A stretch of 64,000 nt of DNA, from NCBI RefSeq assembly GCF_002157875.1, contig NZ_CP021376.1:2148501-2212500 (forward strand). The letters are read 5' to 3'. The stretch is from Oceanisphaera avium (lineage in GTDB: Bacteria > Pseudomonadota > Gammaproteobacteria > Enterobacterales > Aeromonadaceae). The notes beneath the pieces were generated by a model. It had not been told where the DNA came from and did not search any database. It saw nothing but the letters and a program-made list of their open reading frames with translations. The translations under genes were made by a program, and so were the position numbers. Within the stretch, counting starts at the first letter, position 1. Every line of letters starts with the position of its first letter. Below are positions 39,228-48,820 of this stretch, in pieces.

Positions 39228-40051
39228 AAGTTCACTTGTCCATCAAAAACATGCTCTGCCGAGCCGGTCATAAATACCGGTTTGCCCGGTCCTTGCCAAG
39301 CAACGGTTAAGCTACCATGTGCAAACTGCACCTGTACTCGCTCACTTAGCCTACCCCAATACATTCCCATAATGGCGGCAGCGCAGGCATTCGTGCCACT
39401 GGCGAGCACTTCCTCACCATGGCAGTGAAAGCTACGCAGTTTAATTTCTCGACCATTAAGCACCTGCATAAAGCCTACATTTACCCGATTAGGAAAACGC
39501 TCATGCTGAGTAAGCTCTGCGGCCAAACGGCTATGAATGTCGGCTTTAAGCTCTTTGACTTCGACAATACAATGAGCATTACCGAGCCCAACTACACCAC
39601 AGAGCACGGTCTGAATGGCAGAGGGCACTAAATAAGTCTTTTCCGCCTTTTGCGCCTTAAAGGGGATCTGAGCAGGCTCAAACTGGGGCACGCCTAGGTT
39701 AACGGTTACTTGGTGATCTTTTTCAAGCGTTAGGGTGATTTGACCATGTTGCGTACTCACACTCATGCGATCTTTATGGCTTAAGCCTTTAAGTCGTGCA
39801 AAGCGTGCTAAACAACGAGCCCCATTAGCGCACTGTTGGGTTTCGCTGCCATCGGCATTAAAAATACGATAATGAAAGTCCACATCCGGATCATAAGGAG
39901 GTTCAACCAACAATAGTTGATCAAAGCCCACACCAAAATGACGATCGGCAAGTTGGCGAATCACCTCGGGATTAAAAAACACTTTTTGGGTGATGCCATC
40001 GACGACCATAAAGTCGTTACCAAGGGCCTGCATTTTGGAAAAGTGGATCAC
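39224..40051 (-). CDS. dapF: Diaminopimelate epimerase with altered active-site loop
   Basis: 275 aa, GTG start behind GGGGAAAC. Nearly the whole sequence follows E. coli DapF, including KMQALGNDFMVVDG, Cys74 in QCANGARC (E. coli Cys73), GNAHC and HERFPNRVNVGFM. The second active-site loop differs. E. coli has YERGAGETQACGSGACAA, whereas here it is FHCHGEEVLASGTNACAA. The catalytic Cys217 is Ser218, and Glu208 and Arg209 are His209 and Cys210. DapF normally interconverts LL- and meso-diaminopimelate for lysine and peptidoglycan. The frame is open and the loop length conserved, so this is not a frameshift. Activity may be changed or lost; another dapF elsewhere cannot be excluded. Confidence 0.9.
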   Translation of the reverse strand: MIHFSKMQALGNDFMVVDGITQKVFFNPEVIRQLADRHFGVGFDQLLLVEPPYDPDVDFHYRIFNADGSETQQCANGARCLARFARLKGLSHKDRMSVSTQHGQITLTLEKDHQVTVNLGVPQFEPAQIPFKAQKAEKTYLVPSAIQTVLCGVVGLGNAHCIVEVKELKADIHSRLAAELTQHERFPNRVNVGFMQVLNGREIKLRSFHCHGEEVLASGTNACAAAIMGMYWGRLSERVQVQFAHGSLTVAWQGPGKPVFMTGSAEHVFDGQVNL

Positions 40052-40061
40052 AAGTTTCCCC

Positions 40062-41318
40062 TTACGCCTGCGGCAACAGATGCTCGCCGCGCCACAAGTC
40101 GCTTAATACTTCGCGCTCGCGTACTAAAATAGCCTGCTCTTTATCAACCATCACTTCTGCGCTTCTTGGGCGGCTGTTGTAATTAGATGCCATGACAAAA
40201 CCATAAGCACCCGCAGAGCGTACCGCTAATAAGTCGCCTTCGGTGATCGCTAGCTCACGGTCTTTACCAATAAAATCGCCCGTTTCACAAATAGGCCCTA
40301 CCACGTCATAGACCGCCTTGGCTCGCTCTAAGGTGTTATCCACGGGGATAATGGCCTGCCACGCACTGTATAAGGCTGGGCGGATGAGATCGTTCATAGC
40401 GGCATCAACGATAGCAAAGCTTTTAGCATCGCCAGGCTTTATGTGCTCCACACGGGTGAGCAATACGCCAGCATTAGCAGCAATGGCACGGCCCGGTTCA
40501 AACACCAAGGTGAGATTGCGCCCTTGTAATTTAGCCTTAATTTGTTGCACATATTCTTTGGGCTCAGGCGGCGTTTCATTATCGTAGCGCACGCCTAAGC
40601 CGCCACCCACATCTAAGTGCTTAATATGAATACCATCACTGGCGAGGGCATCAATTAATACTAATAGCTTATCCACTGCTTCTAAAAATGGCGCCACTTC
40701 GGTGAGCTGAGAGCCAATATGGCAGTCAAGTCCGTGAATAGCTAAGTTTTCCATGGCGGCGGCTTGAGCATAAATGTCTTGGGCCTGCTCAATAGGAATA
40801 CCAAACTTATTTTCTTTAAGACCGGTGGAAATATAAGGATGGGTGCCAGCATCAATGTCGGGATTAACTCGAATAGAAATAGGGGCTATTTTACCCAAAC
40901 GGCCGGCAACTTCGTTAATCCGCACCAATTCAGCCACAGACTCGACGTTAAAACAGAAAATATTCTTCTCAAGCGCAAATTCAATTTCCTCGACTCGCTT
41001 GCCCACGCCAGAAAACACCACTTTGCTGGCATCGCCACCGGCGGCCAGTACTCGACACAGCTCACCTTTAGACACAATATCAAAGCCAGAGCCTAAGCGC
41101 GCCAACACACCTAGCACCGCAAGGTTAGAGTTAGCCTTTACGGCATAACAGATTAAGTGCGCCACATCCCCCGCGGCTTGATCAAAGGCGTGCCAGTGCC
41201 GCTCTAACGTTGCTCGTGAATAAACATAGAGTGGCGTGCCATATTGCTCGGCTAAAACGCTTAAATCACAGCCTTCACCATAGAGGCGGCCATCGGTTTG
41301 ATAATTAAAATAATCCAA
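40062..41318 (-). CDS. lysA: Diaminopimelate decarboxylase
   Basis: 418 aa. It begins at a TTG codon with AAGGAAC upstream. It is a PLP-dependent fold III enzyme: the PLP lysine lies in CYAVKANSN near 59-67, with HIGSQLTE, the glycine-rich LDVGGGLGV, CETGDFIGKDREL, and the terminal tyrosine in SAGAYGFVMASNYN. It converts meso-diaminopimelate to lysine. It precedes dapF by 10 nt and follows lptM by 11 nt, so all probably share a transcript. Key residues are intact. Confidence 0.96.
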   Translation of the reverse strand: MDYFNYQTDGRLYGEGCDLSVLAEQYGTPLYVYSRATLERHWHAFDQAAGDVAHLICYAVKANSNLAVLGVLARLGSGFDIVSKGELCRVLAAGGDASKVVFSGVGKRVEEIEFALEKNIFCFNVESVAELVRINEVAGRLGKIAPISIRVNPDIDAGTHPYISTGLKENKFGIPIEQAQDIYAQAAAMENLAIHGLDCHIGSQLTEVAPFLEAVDKLLVLIDALASDGIHIKHLDVGGGLGVRYDNETPPEPKEYVQQIKAKLQGRNLTLVFEPGRAIAANAGVLLTRVEHIKPGDAKSFAIVDAAMNDLIRPALYSAWQAIIPVDNTLERAKAVYDVVGPICETGDFIGKDRELAITEGDLLAVRSAGAYGFVMASNYNSRPRSAEVMVDKEQAILVREREVLSDLWRGEHLLPQA

Positions 41319-41329
41319 GGTGTGTTCCT

Positions 41330-41452
41330 TTACGACTGCTCAACGTGAGATGGATTTTCTGATGTTTGTGGCAAAGTTAGCGGCCCTTTGAGGCCACAAG
41401 CCGACAAACTTAGGCATAAAGCCAGCAATGTGGTTAACTTGAGTAGGTTCAT
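41330..41452 (-). CDS. lptM: LPS assembly lipoprotein LptM (YifL)
   Basis: 40 aa. The start at ATG 41452 is chosen because the sequence from there has a lipoprotein signal peptide with lipobox LSAC and the diagnostic [10 protein letters not shown] just after the acylated cysteine. A longer in-frame reading would run backwards across cyaY and lacks a signal peptide. LptM promotes correct disulfide assembly of LptD in the outer membrane. It lies directly ahead of lysA, the conserved neighbourhood, and diverges from cyaY across 72 bp. Confidence 0.9.
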   Translation of the reverse strand: MNLLKLTTLLALCLSLSACGLKGPLTLPQTSENPSHVEQS

Positions 41453-41524
41453 AAGATAACTGTAAAAATGTTTCCAGGCTCTTATAATCTCATTCATATT
41501 CTCAAAAGCAATAGGAAGCAGATC

Positions 41525-41836
41525 ATGAAAGACAGTGAGTTTCATGCCTTGGCTGACGCCATTTATCAACATATTGAAGCCCGTATCGATGACAGTGGTG
41601 TTGATATTGACTGCGAGACCATAGGCGGCGTGATGACGCTGACCTTTGAAAACAATGTAAAATTTGTCATTAATCGCCAAGAGCCTCTGCACCAAATATG
41701 GCTCGCTACTCGTGAAAACGGCCACCACTTTGCACTACAAGGTGAGCAATGGATTGATAATCGCCAAGGTCATGAGTTATTGAGCTGGATAAGCTTGCAA
41801 GCTAAGTTACAAGGCGAAACGCCGCTTGCACTGTAA
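41525..41836 (+). CDS. cyaY: CyaY, bacterial frataxin
   Basis: 103 aa from ATG 41525, with AGGAAG 6 nt upstream; an earlier in-frame ATG is not supported. The first helix is acidic ([20 protein letters not shown]) and leads to [10 protein letters not shown], the iron-binding acidic ridge of frataxins. The beta-sheet core follows with [20 protein letters not shown] and ends GHHFALQ...W. It modulates iron delivery or cysteine desulfurase activity in Fe-S cluster assembly. It faces cyaA convergently. Confidence 0.95.
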   Translation: MKDSEFHALADAIYQHIEARIDDSGVDIDCETIGGVMTLTFENNVKFVINRQEPLHQIWLATRENGHHFALQGEQWIDNRQGHELLSWISLQAKLQGETPLAL

Positions 41837-41860
41837 CGCTTTACGCAGGCGTGGTGTTAA

Positions 41861-44419
41861 TTAAGCTAAGGGGCTCGGGCTATCTTCTCGGCCCTCTTTT
41901 GCACTCTTAAAGGGCAGCACTTTCTGCTTACCTTGCTCTTCCACTATTTCGTAATATTGTGGCAAGTTAAAATGGGCAAAACGACTGTGTCCCACTCCTT
42001 GCTGATTGGCGGCATAGAAGCGATTAATACTTTGAATAAGCTCATCCTTGCTGCCCGCCACTTGGCGATACACTTCTATCCGGTTCGCTTCATCTAAAAT
42101 ATAAAGATTATAATCGCGACCACTGTCTTCAAAGAAAAACTGCATTAAGCCTTCACTGGCATACACATCGACAATTTCGGGCACCGCTTTAACCATTTGC
42201 TGATCGAGCTGCAAAATATCGGCGCTGGCACTGGCAGGTAACGCAGTGCTGACAAACTCAGGCGTCTCATGTTTTTGCACACTCACACCCCGGCGCTCAA
42301 AGAAGATATCGTGTTCTTCATGGCCTAAGCGAATAGTTTTGATGGTACTATCTTGACCACGCGTTAAGCGCAGACCAATGCATTCTTTTATTAAAATACC
42401 CACTCGAGTGCGAATAAGACTTCGAAAGTTAAGGCTATAGCAAAATACTTCGACGTTTTCCGGCGGCGTCGCCCCTTGGTGCATCTTGCCTAAAATTGCC
42501 GTCAGCGCATCTAAAATAGCGCTGGAACCACTAAAGTGTAAGGAGCGGATCTCATCCCAAGAATTGCGATACAAAACATCGATAGAGCCCACCAAGTTCT
42601 CTCTATGCTGGCCAAAGCTAAAAGGATCACTGGTCTTGCTGGTAAACTCGATGGCTCGACTGCGCCACTGCGCCGTAGGATCACGCTCTAAATTTAAGAA
42701 AATGCCTAACTCTCGCACTTCGCAAGGCCGACTGAGTGCTAAATTGCTCGGCGCGGGTGTACGCACCGGGAAAAAACGTGCTAAGTCGCCGGCAAACTCT
42801 TGCAAATGCTGCAAGTTAGCGTCGGTATCTTGGTTAAATAGCTGTAATTGGCTTTCTGGCGTCAATAAGCCATTAAAATGTGCCCAGGCCATTAATTTGC
42901 TGGCATAGCGACTGTACTCTAAGGGTTGGCGGCCGATGAGCTCAAGCGCACTCAAACCTTGCTTATAAAGATACCAACCGGCGTCGTGTGCTCGCCCCTC
43001 TGGCACTTGTACCAAGCTAATATTAGGCTCTGATAAGTCAGGCGCTATCTTTAAGTTAATAAGCTGAATTTTACCGGGTAGATTTTCAAAGGCGGCGTAT
43101 AACTTGCGCGATAAAATGCCGATATCTTCTGGGTTTATAGACTCACTAATGCGATTACGCTGAGCAAACTGGATTAAATTACGGTAACTGTGCATCAAGG
43201 CTTCAAGCAGCTCTTTATAGGCGGCTTTGACTTGCTCGACTTTCCAAAAGTCACGATTATTAAGTAAAGCGACCTTTTCCGCAGACCACTGCCATTCCTT
43301 AATCAAGCGCGCAATTTGCTGAGCCCGTTTGGCAAAGCGGGCTTGGCTTAGGTCTAGGCCTTGGGAGACTTTTAAATAAAAGCAGCGCCGCACTAGGTCT
43401 AAGCGCTGCTCATCATTAATAGAAATTAAGTAATGGGTGACTTTTTCTAACATCAACAAGTAATGATCGTGTTGTTCATCCAAAGTGCTTGCTTGATGCA
43501 GTTGGCTTTTTAGATGCCGACATAACAACTGGGTATCTGGATACTCGTGTGAGTAAGCTTCCATTAAAATGGTTTTTAGTACTGCTTTATAAGGTGAGTC
43601 GATACTCTTATAAAGCTGCCACAGGGCCGAGCCAAAATATTCTTCGGCGGGAATGCGGGCAAAGCCCCCTAAGTCTAACCATTCATCATGGTTAAGTGTG
43701 CCACTAGCAAATTGCTCGGCCACAAAGCTGTCGTAGCGCGGTCCAAGCTGACTAGGCGCAAACATCCATACTAATCGCTTACCGGCAATCACTAAGTGAC
43801 TGCGATAAAATTCATCGAGCAGTAAGAGATGCTGCGCACTGCCACAACTTTCTCCTTGAACCGACTGCTGATTATCGACTCGAAATTTATTATCAGGGAT
43901 TAAAAATAAATTGAGTTCAACTTTGCGCTGCGCAGCCCACTGGGAAATTAATAAGCATTTTTGCTGTAACCAAGCTACTCGATCAGCGGCTAAGGTATGG
44001 GAGTAACACACCCACACATCCAGATCCGAGTCGAGGCTTTGCCCAATTGAAGAGGTACTGCCCATGGCGTAAAGACCAAATATTTCACTGACCCCTGATT
44101 CTAAACCTTGATGGCCATTTGCCGCTTGGCATAAGTCATCAATAAACTCTTGTTGGCGAGCATTGGGTAAGAAGTGACAGACACCCGCAGGTACATCGCC
44201 CGGCACAAAGCCAGGCAATAAGGGGTGATGATAATGCAGCAAAACCGGCAACAGTTGAAAAACTTGCTGGCCATACCGACTCATAACCGCGAGGGCATGA
44301 GCTTGTTTTTGCTCATTAAACTGATCACTTCTTGCTAATAGCTGATCAAAATTCGTGTGCAAAAGTACAGGCCTTTGTTGAACCGACACTAACCCAAGGT
44401 GGGTCAAAAGTGTGATCAT
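41861..44419 (-). CDS. cyaA: Class I adenylate cyclase
   Basis: 852 aa, the enterobacterial-type cytosolic adenylate cyclase. The N-terminal catalytic domain (about 1-400) includes LYAMGSTSSIGQSLDSDLDV, a nucleotidyltransferase-like GS-x(n)-DxD pattern. The C-terminal regulatory region is about 450-850. It makes cAMP for CRP-dependent catabolite control. A CRP-like site at 44411-44426 overlaps the start codon, consistent with feedback repression known for E. coli cyaA. It diverges from hemC across 139 bp, as in other gammaproteobacteria. Confidence 0.96.
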   Translation of the reverse strand: MITLLTHLGLVSVQQRPVLLHTNFDQLLARSDQFNEQKQAHALAVMSRYGQQVFQLLPVLLHYHHPLLPGFVPGDVPAGVCHFLPNARQQEFIDDLCQAANGHQGLESGVSEIFGLYAMGSTSSIGQSLDSDLDVWVCYSHTLAADRVAWLQQKCLLISQWAAQRKVELNLFLIPDNKFRVDNQQSVQGESCGSAQHLLLLDEFYRSHLVIAGKRLVWMFAPSQLGPRYDSFVAEQFASGTLNHDEWLDLGGFARIPAEEYFGSALWQLYKSIDSPYKAVLKTILMEAYSHEYPDTQLLCRHLKSQLHQASTLDEQHDHYLLMLEKVTHYLISINDEQRLDLVRRCFYLKVSQGLDLSQARFAKRAQQIARLIKEWQWSAEKVALLNNRDFWKVEQVKAAYKELLEALMHSYRNLIQFAQRNRISESINPEDIGILSRKLYAAFENLPGKIQLINLKIAPDLSEPNISLVQVPEGRAHDAGWYLYKQGLSALELIGRQPLEYSRYASKLMAWAHFNGLLTPESQLQLFNQDTDANLQHLQEFAGDLARFFPVRTPAPSNLALSRPCEVRELGIFLNLERDPTAQWRSRAIEFTSKTSDPFSFGQHRENLVGSIDVLYRNSWDEIRSLHFSGSSAILDALTAILGKMHQGATPPENVEVFCYSLNFRSLIRTRVGILIKECIGLRLTRGQDSTIKTIRLGHEEHDIFFERRGVSVQKHETPEFVSTALPASASADILQLDQQMVKAVPEIVDVYASEGLMQFFFEDSGRDYNLYILDEANRIEVYRQVAGSKDELIQSINRFYAANQQGVGHSRFAHFNLPQYYEIVEEQGKQKVLPFKSAKEGREDSPSPLA

Positions 44420-44426
44420 GGTAACA
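44411..44426. promoter_or_regulatory. Candidate CRP-binding site at the cyaA start
   Basis: TGTGATCATGGTAACA matches TGTGA-N6-TCACA at nine of ten defined positions and covers the cyaA initiation codon (44417-44419). Binding there would repress cyaA; the arrangement parallels CRP control of cyaA in enterics. Not tested. Confidence 0.5.
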
Positions 44427-44558
44427 ATTTGGCCTTAGATGAACAATATATGTCGCATCCTAGAGCAGCAAGTTAAAGGCTAAGTCCCTTTCTCTCCTGT
44501 AATGAGCGCACAGGAATGATAATATCGAACCATTAGTGGATACTTAGAAGAGATTCAA

Positions 44559-45488
44559 ATGGCAAATCGCACCATACGCATAGCTACCCGCAAGAGTCTA
44601 TTAGCCTTGTGGCAAGCCCATTATGTAAAAGAACAGCTAGAACAGCTGCACCCTCATATCACAGTTGAACTAGTGCCCATGACCACTAAAGGCGATGTGC
44701 TGTTAGATACGCCATTAGCCAAAATTGGCGGCAAAGGTCTTTTTATTAAAGAACTAGAGCAAGCCATGTTAGAAGGTCGGGCCGATATTGCCGTGCATTC
44801 AATGAAAGATGTGCCGGTTGAGTTTCCAGAAGGCCTCGGCTTAACGGTAATTTGTCAGCGCGAAGACCCTCGTGATGCCTTTGTCTCTAATAACTACACT
44901 CATTTAGAGCAGTTACCTGCAGGCTCTGTGGTAGGAACCGCCAGCTTACGTCGCGAATGCCAAATTCGCGCTCGCTATCCTCACTTACAAGTAAAAGTAT
45001 TACGCGGTAACGTACAAACGCGCCTGCGCAAGCTCGACGATGGAGAATACGACGCCATTATCTTAGCGGCGGCAGGCCTAAAGCGCTTAGAGCTTGAAGA
45101 TCGCATTGCTGGGTTAATGAGCCCAGAAGACAGCTTACCAGCTAATGGTCAAGGTGCTGTGGGCATAGAGTGTCGCGTTGATGATGCTGAGCTACTGGCT
45201 TTGCTTAAGCCATTAGATCATTATGAAACGCGCTTGCGAGTAGAAGCGGAACGCGCCATGAACCAAGGCTTAATGGGCGGCTGCCAAGTGCCGATCGGCG
45301 CGTACGCTGAACTACAAGGCGACCAAGTGTGGTTGCGTGGCTTAGTCGGTCGCCCCGATGGCAGCGAAGTCATTTATGAAGAAATGACGGGCTTAGCCAC
45401 CGAAGGTAAAGCCTTAGGCGCAGAAATGGCTAAACGCTTGCTTGCGCGCGGTGCAGATAAAATATTGGCCGAGGTGGTAGAGTCATGA
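44559..45488 (+). CDS. hemC: Porphobilinogen deaminase (hydroxymethylbilane synthase)
   Basis: 309 aa. It contains [17 protein letters not shown] at the N-terminus, HSMKDVP near 81-87, [15 protein letters not shown] near 128-142, and the dipyrromethane-attachment cysteine in [14 protein letters not shown] near 243. It joins four porphobilinogen molecules into hydroxymethylbilane for haem and sirohaem. It is the first gene of hemCDXY and overlaps hemD by 4 nt. No key residue is missing. Confidence 0.97.
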   Translation: MANRTIRIATRKSLLALWQAHYVKEQLEQLHPHITVELVPMTTKGDVLLDTPLAKIGGKGLFIKELEQAMLEGRADIAVHSMKDVPVEFPEGLGLTVICQREDPRDAFVSNNYTHLEQLPAGSVVGTASLRRECQIRARYPHLQVKVLRGNVQTRLRKLDDGEYDAIILAAAGLKRLELEDRIAGLMSPEDSLPANGQGAVGIECRVDDAELLALLKPLDHYETRLRVEAERAMNQGLMGGCQVPIGAYAELQGDQVWLRGLVGRPDGSEVIYEEMTGLATEGKALGAEMAKRLLARGADKILAEVVES

Positions 45489-46237
45489 TCCCTTTGGTGG
45501 TACGCCCCGAGCCGCAAGCCAGTGTTTTATCACAGGCATTGCTTGAGGCTGGCCACCAGCCGGTGACCAGCCCTTTGCTTAGCTTTGAAGCAGGCAGAGA
45601 GTTGGACCGGCTCTCCACATTATTGCCCGGTCTTTGTGCCGAGGATTATGTGATAGCGGTCAGCGTACAAGCGGTCAATTTTACGCATAATGCCTTAGCT
45701 AATAGCGGCTTATCTTGGCCTAAGGCGCATTATATCGCCGTAGGCGAGGCCACGGGTAATGCCTTTGCTGGGGTGGGGGTTTTTGACGTCGCCGTACCTG
45801 ATGACCCGCGTTCGGAGGGCATTATAGCGCTCCCTGGCCTAGAGAGTCTGGCTGGCCGCAAAGTCGTTATTTTACGGGGAGACGGTGGGCGCCATATGAT
45901 AGCGCCCACCTTGACCAGTAGAGGCGCTAAGGTTGATTATTGTGAAGTATATCAACGTCGCTATACCTGCGATCCTACAGGTGAGTTAGTTAAAAGTTGG
46001 CAGCGCCAAGGTGTGGACAGTATTATCATCACCAGTGGTGGTTTATTAAGCCATATTGCACACTTGGCAAAAACCAGCGCCAAGGACTGGCTATTAAGCC
46101 GTTTATTGATTGTGCCCAGCATTCGCGTAGTTGAAGAAGCCAAGGAGCTGGGCTTCACTCAGATCATAAATGCAGAAGGTGCATCCAATCAGGCGCTAAT
46201 TGCCGCTCTGGATGAGAGGAAACCCAATGACAGATAA
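45485..46237 (+). CDS. hemD: Uroporphyrinogen-III synthase
   Basis: 250 aa. This family is weakly conserved but the two-domain pattern is visible: N-terminal [20 protein letters not shown], the middle [17 protein letters not shown], and C-terminal [14 protein letters not shown] with [15 protein letters not shown]. The enzyme cyclises hydroxymethylbilane with inversion of ring D. It overlaps hemC by 4 nt and the true hemX start by 11 nt, which supports the operon assignment. Confidence 0.93.
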   Translation: MIPLVVRPEPQASVLSQALLEAGHQPVTSPLLSFEAGRELDRLSTLLPGLCAEDYVIAVSVQAVNFTHNALANSGLSWPKAHYIAVGEATGNAFAGVGVFDVAVPDDPRSEGIIALPGLESLAGRKVVILRGDGGRHMIAPTLTSRGAKVDYCEVYQRRYTCDPTGELVKSWQRQGVDSIIITSGGLLSHIAHLAKTSAKDWLLSRLLIVPSIRVVEEAKELGFTQIINAEGASNQALIAALDERKPNDR

Positions 46238-47486
46238 CAAAGATAAGCAAAAACGCAGACACGCCAGTGCCGATGCCCAAAAGCCGGCCGATGTCAGCAA
46301 GAGCCCCATTATAGCGGCGGATAATAAAGCAGACTCAGCGACGGCCAACACAGTCCCCCCTGCGCCTAGCGCCGAGATTAAAACTGACAGCAAAAATCCT
46401 GACAGTAACGTTGAAAGCAAGCCCAAACAGCCTGCTGGTCCTCCCCCTGTTCCGCCTCACACTCCTCCTCCAGCTACACCTCATAATAAAGGCGGTAAGT
46501 CCGGCGTTATACTAGCCATCATTGCCATTATTATCGCGATTGTGCTGGCCGGCGTTTTATATTGGCATGGCCATAACCAAGCGTTAGCCCAAGCTGAACA
46601 AGTGAAGCAACTCGAGCAAAAAATTCAAGGCCAACAGCAGCAAGTTGACGATGCGCTAGCAGAAGCTGAAAGCAAGCAAGCTAAGCAACTCGCCAAGGTG
46701 GCCAGTCAGCAAGAAGGCTTGAACGAGCAAATTTCTGGTGTGTCGCGTAAAGTGCTGGATCTGGACACCAAGCGCCCTAACGATTGGATGCTGGCAGAGG
46801 CTGAATACTTGGTACGCATGGCCGGTCGCAAATTGTGGCTAGAGCAAGATGGTAAGTCTGCCGCCATGATGTTGGCTAATGCCGATGAGCGCTTAGCTGC
46901 GGTTAATGATCCTAGCCTTACGCCAATTCGTCGTGCTCTGGCTGACGACATAGCCGCCATTAAAGCGCTGCCCAACGTAGACCGTGACGGCATGGCCATT
47001 AAGCTAAACAGCGTTAGCGAGCAAGTTGAGAAGCTAACACTGGATAAAGTGATTATGGAAGAAGCTCAAGAGCCAGACTTTGAAATCTCGGGTTCAGTTA
47101 AAGATTGGAAAGAAAACTTACAAAAGAGCTGGCATAGCTTTAGCGAAAATTTTGTTACCGTGCGCCGACGCGATGGCAAAGTAGAAGCCTTGTTATCTCC
47201 CCAACAACACTGGTATTTAAGCGAAAATCTTAAGGGCACCTTATTACAAGCTCAATTAGCTGTGTATCGTGATCAGCAAGAGATTTTTGATAGCGCACTG
47301 GCTAAGGCCCAAGAATGGCTCACTACCTACTATGCCGATGACAGTGTACGCCAATCCATGCTGGAGCAAATTAAACAGCTCAGTGGTAAAAAAATCACCG
47401 TCGACTATCCAGAAAAATTCAGCGCTCAAGATAAGCTGAAACAATTACTGGATGATAGATTACAACGCCTGTTAACCGGCCAGTAA
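46227..47486 (+). CDS. hemX: HemX, membrane protein of the hem operon
   Basis: 419 aa from ATG 46227, with GAGGA 6 nt upstream; an in-frame ATG 27 nt earlier has no better signal. A charged, Pro-rich cytosolic N-terminus (about 1-90, including a PPPVPPHTPPPATPH stretch) precedes one membrane helix (about 97-117) and a coiled coil (about 120-175). A DUF513-type periplasmic domain follows. The family was once called uroporphyrinogen-III methyltransferase, but no methyltransferase motif is present. It probably scaffolds or regulates haem enzymes with HemY. Confidence 0.92.
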   Translation: MTDNKDKQKRRHASADAQKPADVSKSPIIAADNKADSATANTVPPAPSAEIKTDSKNPDSNVESKPKQPAGPPPVPPHTPPPATPHNKGGKSGVILAIIAIIIAIVLAGVLYWHGHNQALAQAEQVKQLEQKIQGQQQQVDDALAEAESKQAKQLAKVASQQEGLNEQISGVSRKVLDLDTKRPNDWMLAEAEYLVRMAGRKLWLEQDGKSAAMMLANADERLAAVNDPSLTPIRRALADDIAAIKALPNVDRDGMAIKLNSVSEQVEKLTLDKVIMEEAQEPDFEISGSVKDWKENLQKSWHSFSENFVTVRRRDGKVEALLSPQQHWYLSENLKGTLLQAQLAVYRDQQEIFDSALAKAQEWLTTYYADDSVRQSMLEQIKQLSGKKITVDYPEKFSAQDKLKQLLDDRLQRLLTGQ

Positions 47487-47496
47487 GGGGAAGTCC

Positions 47497-48759
47497 ATGA
47501 TACGTCTTGCGATTATCATCGCCATCCTAGCCGCTGGCCTCATTATTGGGCCAAATATTACTGGCCAGCAAGGCTATATGTTATTGGCGTTTGGTAACTA
47601 CACCATAGAAACCACCGCTACTGTGTTCTTAGTGGCCGTGGTGGTCTTTTATTTATTGCTGTTATTTATTGAGTGGTTACTGGGGCGAATTTTTGGCATT
47701 GGCTATAAAACTCGTCATTGGTTTATGGGGCGCCGCCGTAAAAAAGCACTTAACTATACCCAAAGCGGTATGCAAGCCATGATTGCCGAAGACTATGTGG
47801 CTGCTGAAAAAATGCTTTATAAAGGCGCAAAAGGCAATGAATTAGCGTTGCTTAATTACTTAAATGCCGCAACCGCCGCTCAAGCACTGGGACAAGATGA
47901 AAAGCGCGATAACTATTTGCGCTTAGCTCAGCAGCATAACCCTGATGCTGGCTTAGCCGTTGGCTTAACCCAAGCCCGATTACAATACCAAGAAGGTCAG
48001 TACGACTTGGCATTGGAAAAAGTGCGCCAGCTTAATAAAGAGTATGCCAGCCAGACGGCACTGCTTAAATTGCAAAAAGATGTGTATTTAGCGACCAAAC
48101 AATGGCCTGAGCTAATGATCACCTTAAATGCGCTTAATAAGCAGACTTTACTCATGGATCCAGAGTACTCATTGCTTAAACAGCAAGCCTATGAAGGTTG
48201 GTTTGAAAGTGTGGCGACTCATGAAGGCAGTGCGGGACTTATTGCGTTGTGGCAAGACTTACCGCGCAAAGAAAAATATCAAGCTCAGGTGTTAGTACCT
48301 TTATGTGAGCGCCTTATTACGCTGGGAGCCCATCAAGAAGCACGCCGTTTATTATTAGAGGGCATAGATAAAGACGCAGATCCTCGTATTTTATTGTGTC
48401 TAACTAAGCTTGAACTTAGCGATTACCATCCGCTACTGGTTAGCTTAGAAAAACGCGCTAAAAAACATGCTTCTGCGCCATTACACTCGGTGTTAGGTCA
48501 ATTATATTTAAAAGATAATAAGCCAGAGCTAGCCGAGCAGCATTTATTGTTAGCAGTTAGCCAGCAAGCTACGCCGACAGATTATATCTTGTTAGCTGGC
48601 TTAGCTGAGCAGCGCCAAGATAGTGCACAAGCCAATGAGTATTATCGCCAAAGCTTAGGCTTAGGAAGTGCTGTGGTTCCGTTAGTCGAGACCCCAGAGG
48701 TTGAAGTTATCAGTAATGAAGAAGCCACCGCTAAAAAGATAGCGGCGCAAGATGCCTAA
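47497..48759 (+). CDS. hemY: HemY, membrane TPR protein of the hem operon
   Basis: 420 aa. Two N-terminal membrane helices (about 3-20 and 40-62) enclose a short periplasmic loop, followed by GRRRKKALNYTQSGMQAMIA and a series of tetratricopeptide-like helices to the C-terminus. It starts 10 nt after hemX with AGGGGA upstream. The E. coli homologue influences late haem synthesis; it is not the oxidase of the same name in Bacillus. It is followed by a strong terminator. Confidence 0.94.
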   Translation: MIRLAIIIAILAAGLIIGPNITGQQGYMLLAFGNYTIETTATVFLVAVVVFYLLLLFIEWLLGRIFGIGYKTRHWFMGRRRKKALNYTQSGMQAMIAEDYVAAEKMLYKGAKGNELALLNYLNAATAAQALGQDEKRDNYLRLAQQHNPDAGLAVGLTQARLQYQEGQYDLALEKVRQLNKEYASQTALLKLQKDVYLATKQWPELMITLNALNKQTLLMDPEYSLLKQQAYEGWFESVATHEGSAGLIALWQDLPRKEKYQAQVLVPLCERLITLGAHQEARRLLLEGIDKDADPRILLCLTKLELSDYHPLLVSLEKRAKKHASAPLHSVLGQLYLKDNKPELAEQHLLLAVSQQATPTDYILLAGLAEQRQDSAQANEYYRQSLGLGSAVVPLVETPEVEVISNEEATAKKIAAQDA

Positions 48760-48775
48760 CCAGCGCAGTAATAAT

Positions 48776-48804
48776 AAAAAAGGAGCCTAAAAGCTCCTTT
48801 TTTT
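48776..48804 (+). terminator. hemCDXY terminator
   Basis: Stem GGAGC (48782-48786) / GCTCC (48793-48797), extended by A6 against T7. It lies between the convergent hemY and the reductase gene and can serve both strands. Confidence 0.9.
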
Positions 48805-48820
48805 ATCTTTTAAAAGCGGT

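Noticed and set aside
41330..41728. 132-codon version of the lptM frame
   Set aside because: The first 92 codons run antisense through cyaY; only the last 40 codons have a lipoprotein signal and LptM motif.
46227..47486. HemX as a uroporphyrinogen-III C-methyltransferase
   Set aside because: An old label for the family; no SAM-binding motif is present and the protein is a membrane-anchored coiled-coil/DUF513 protein.
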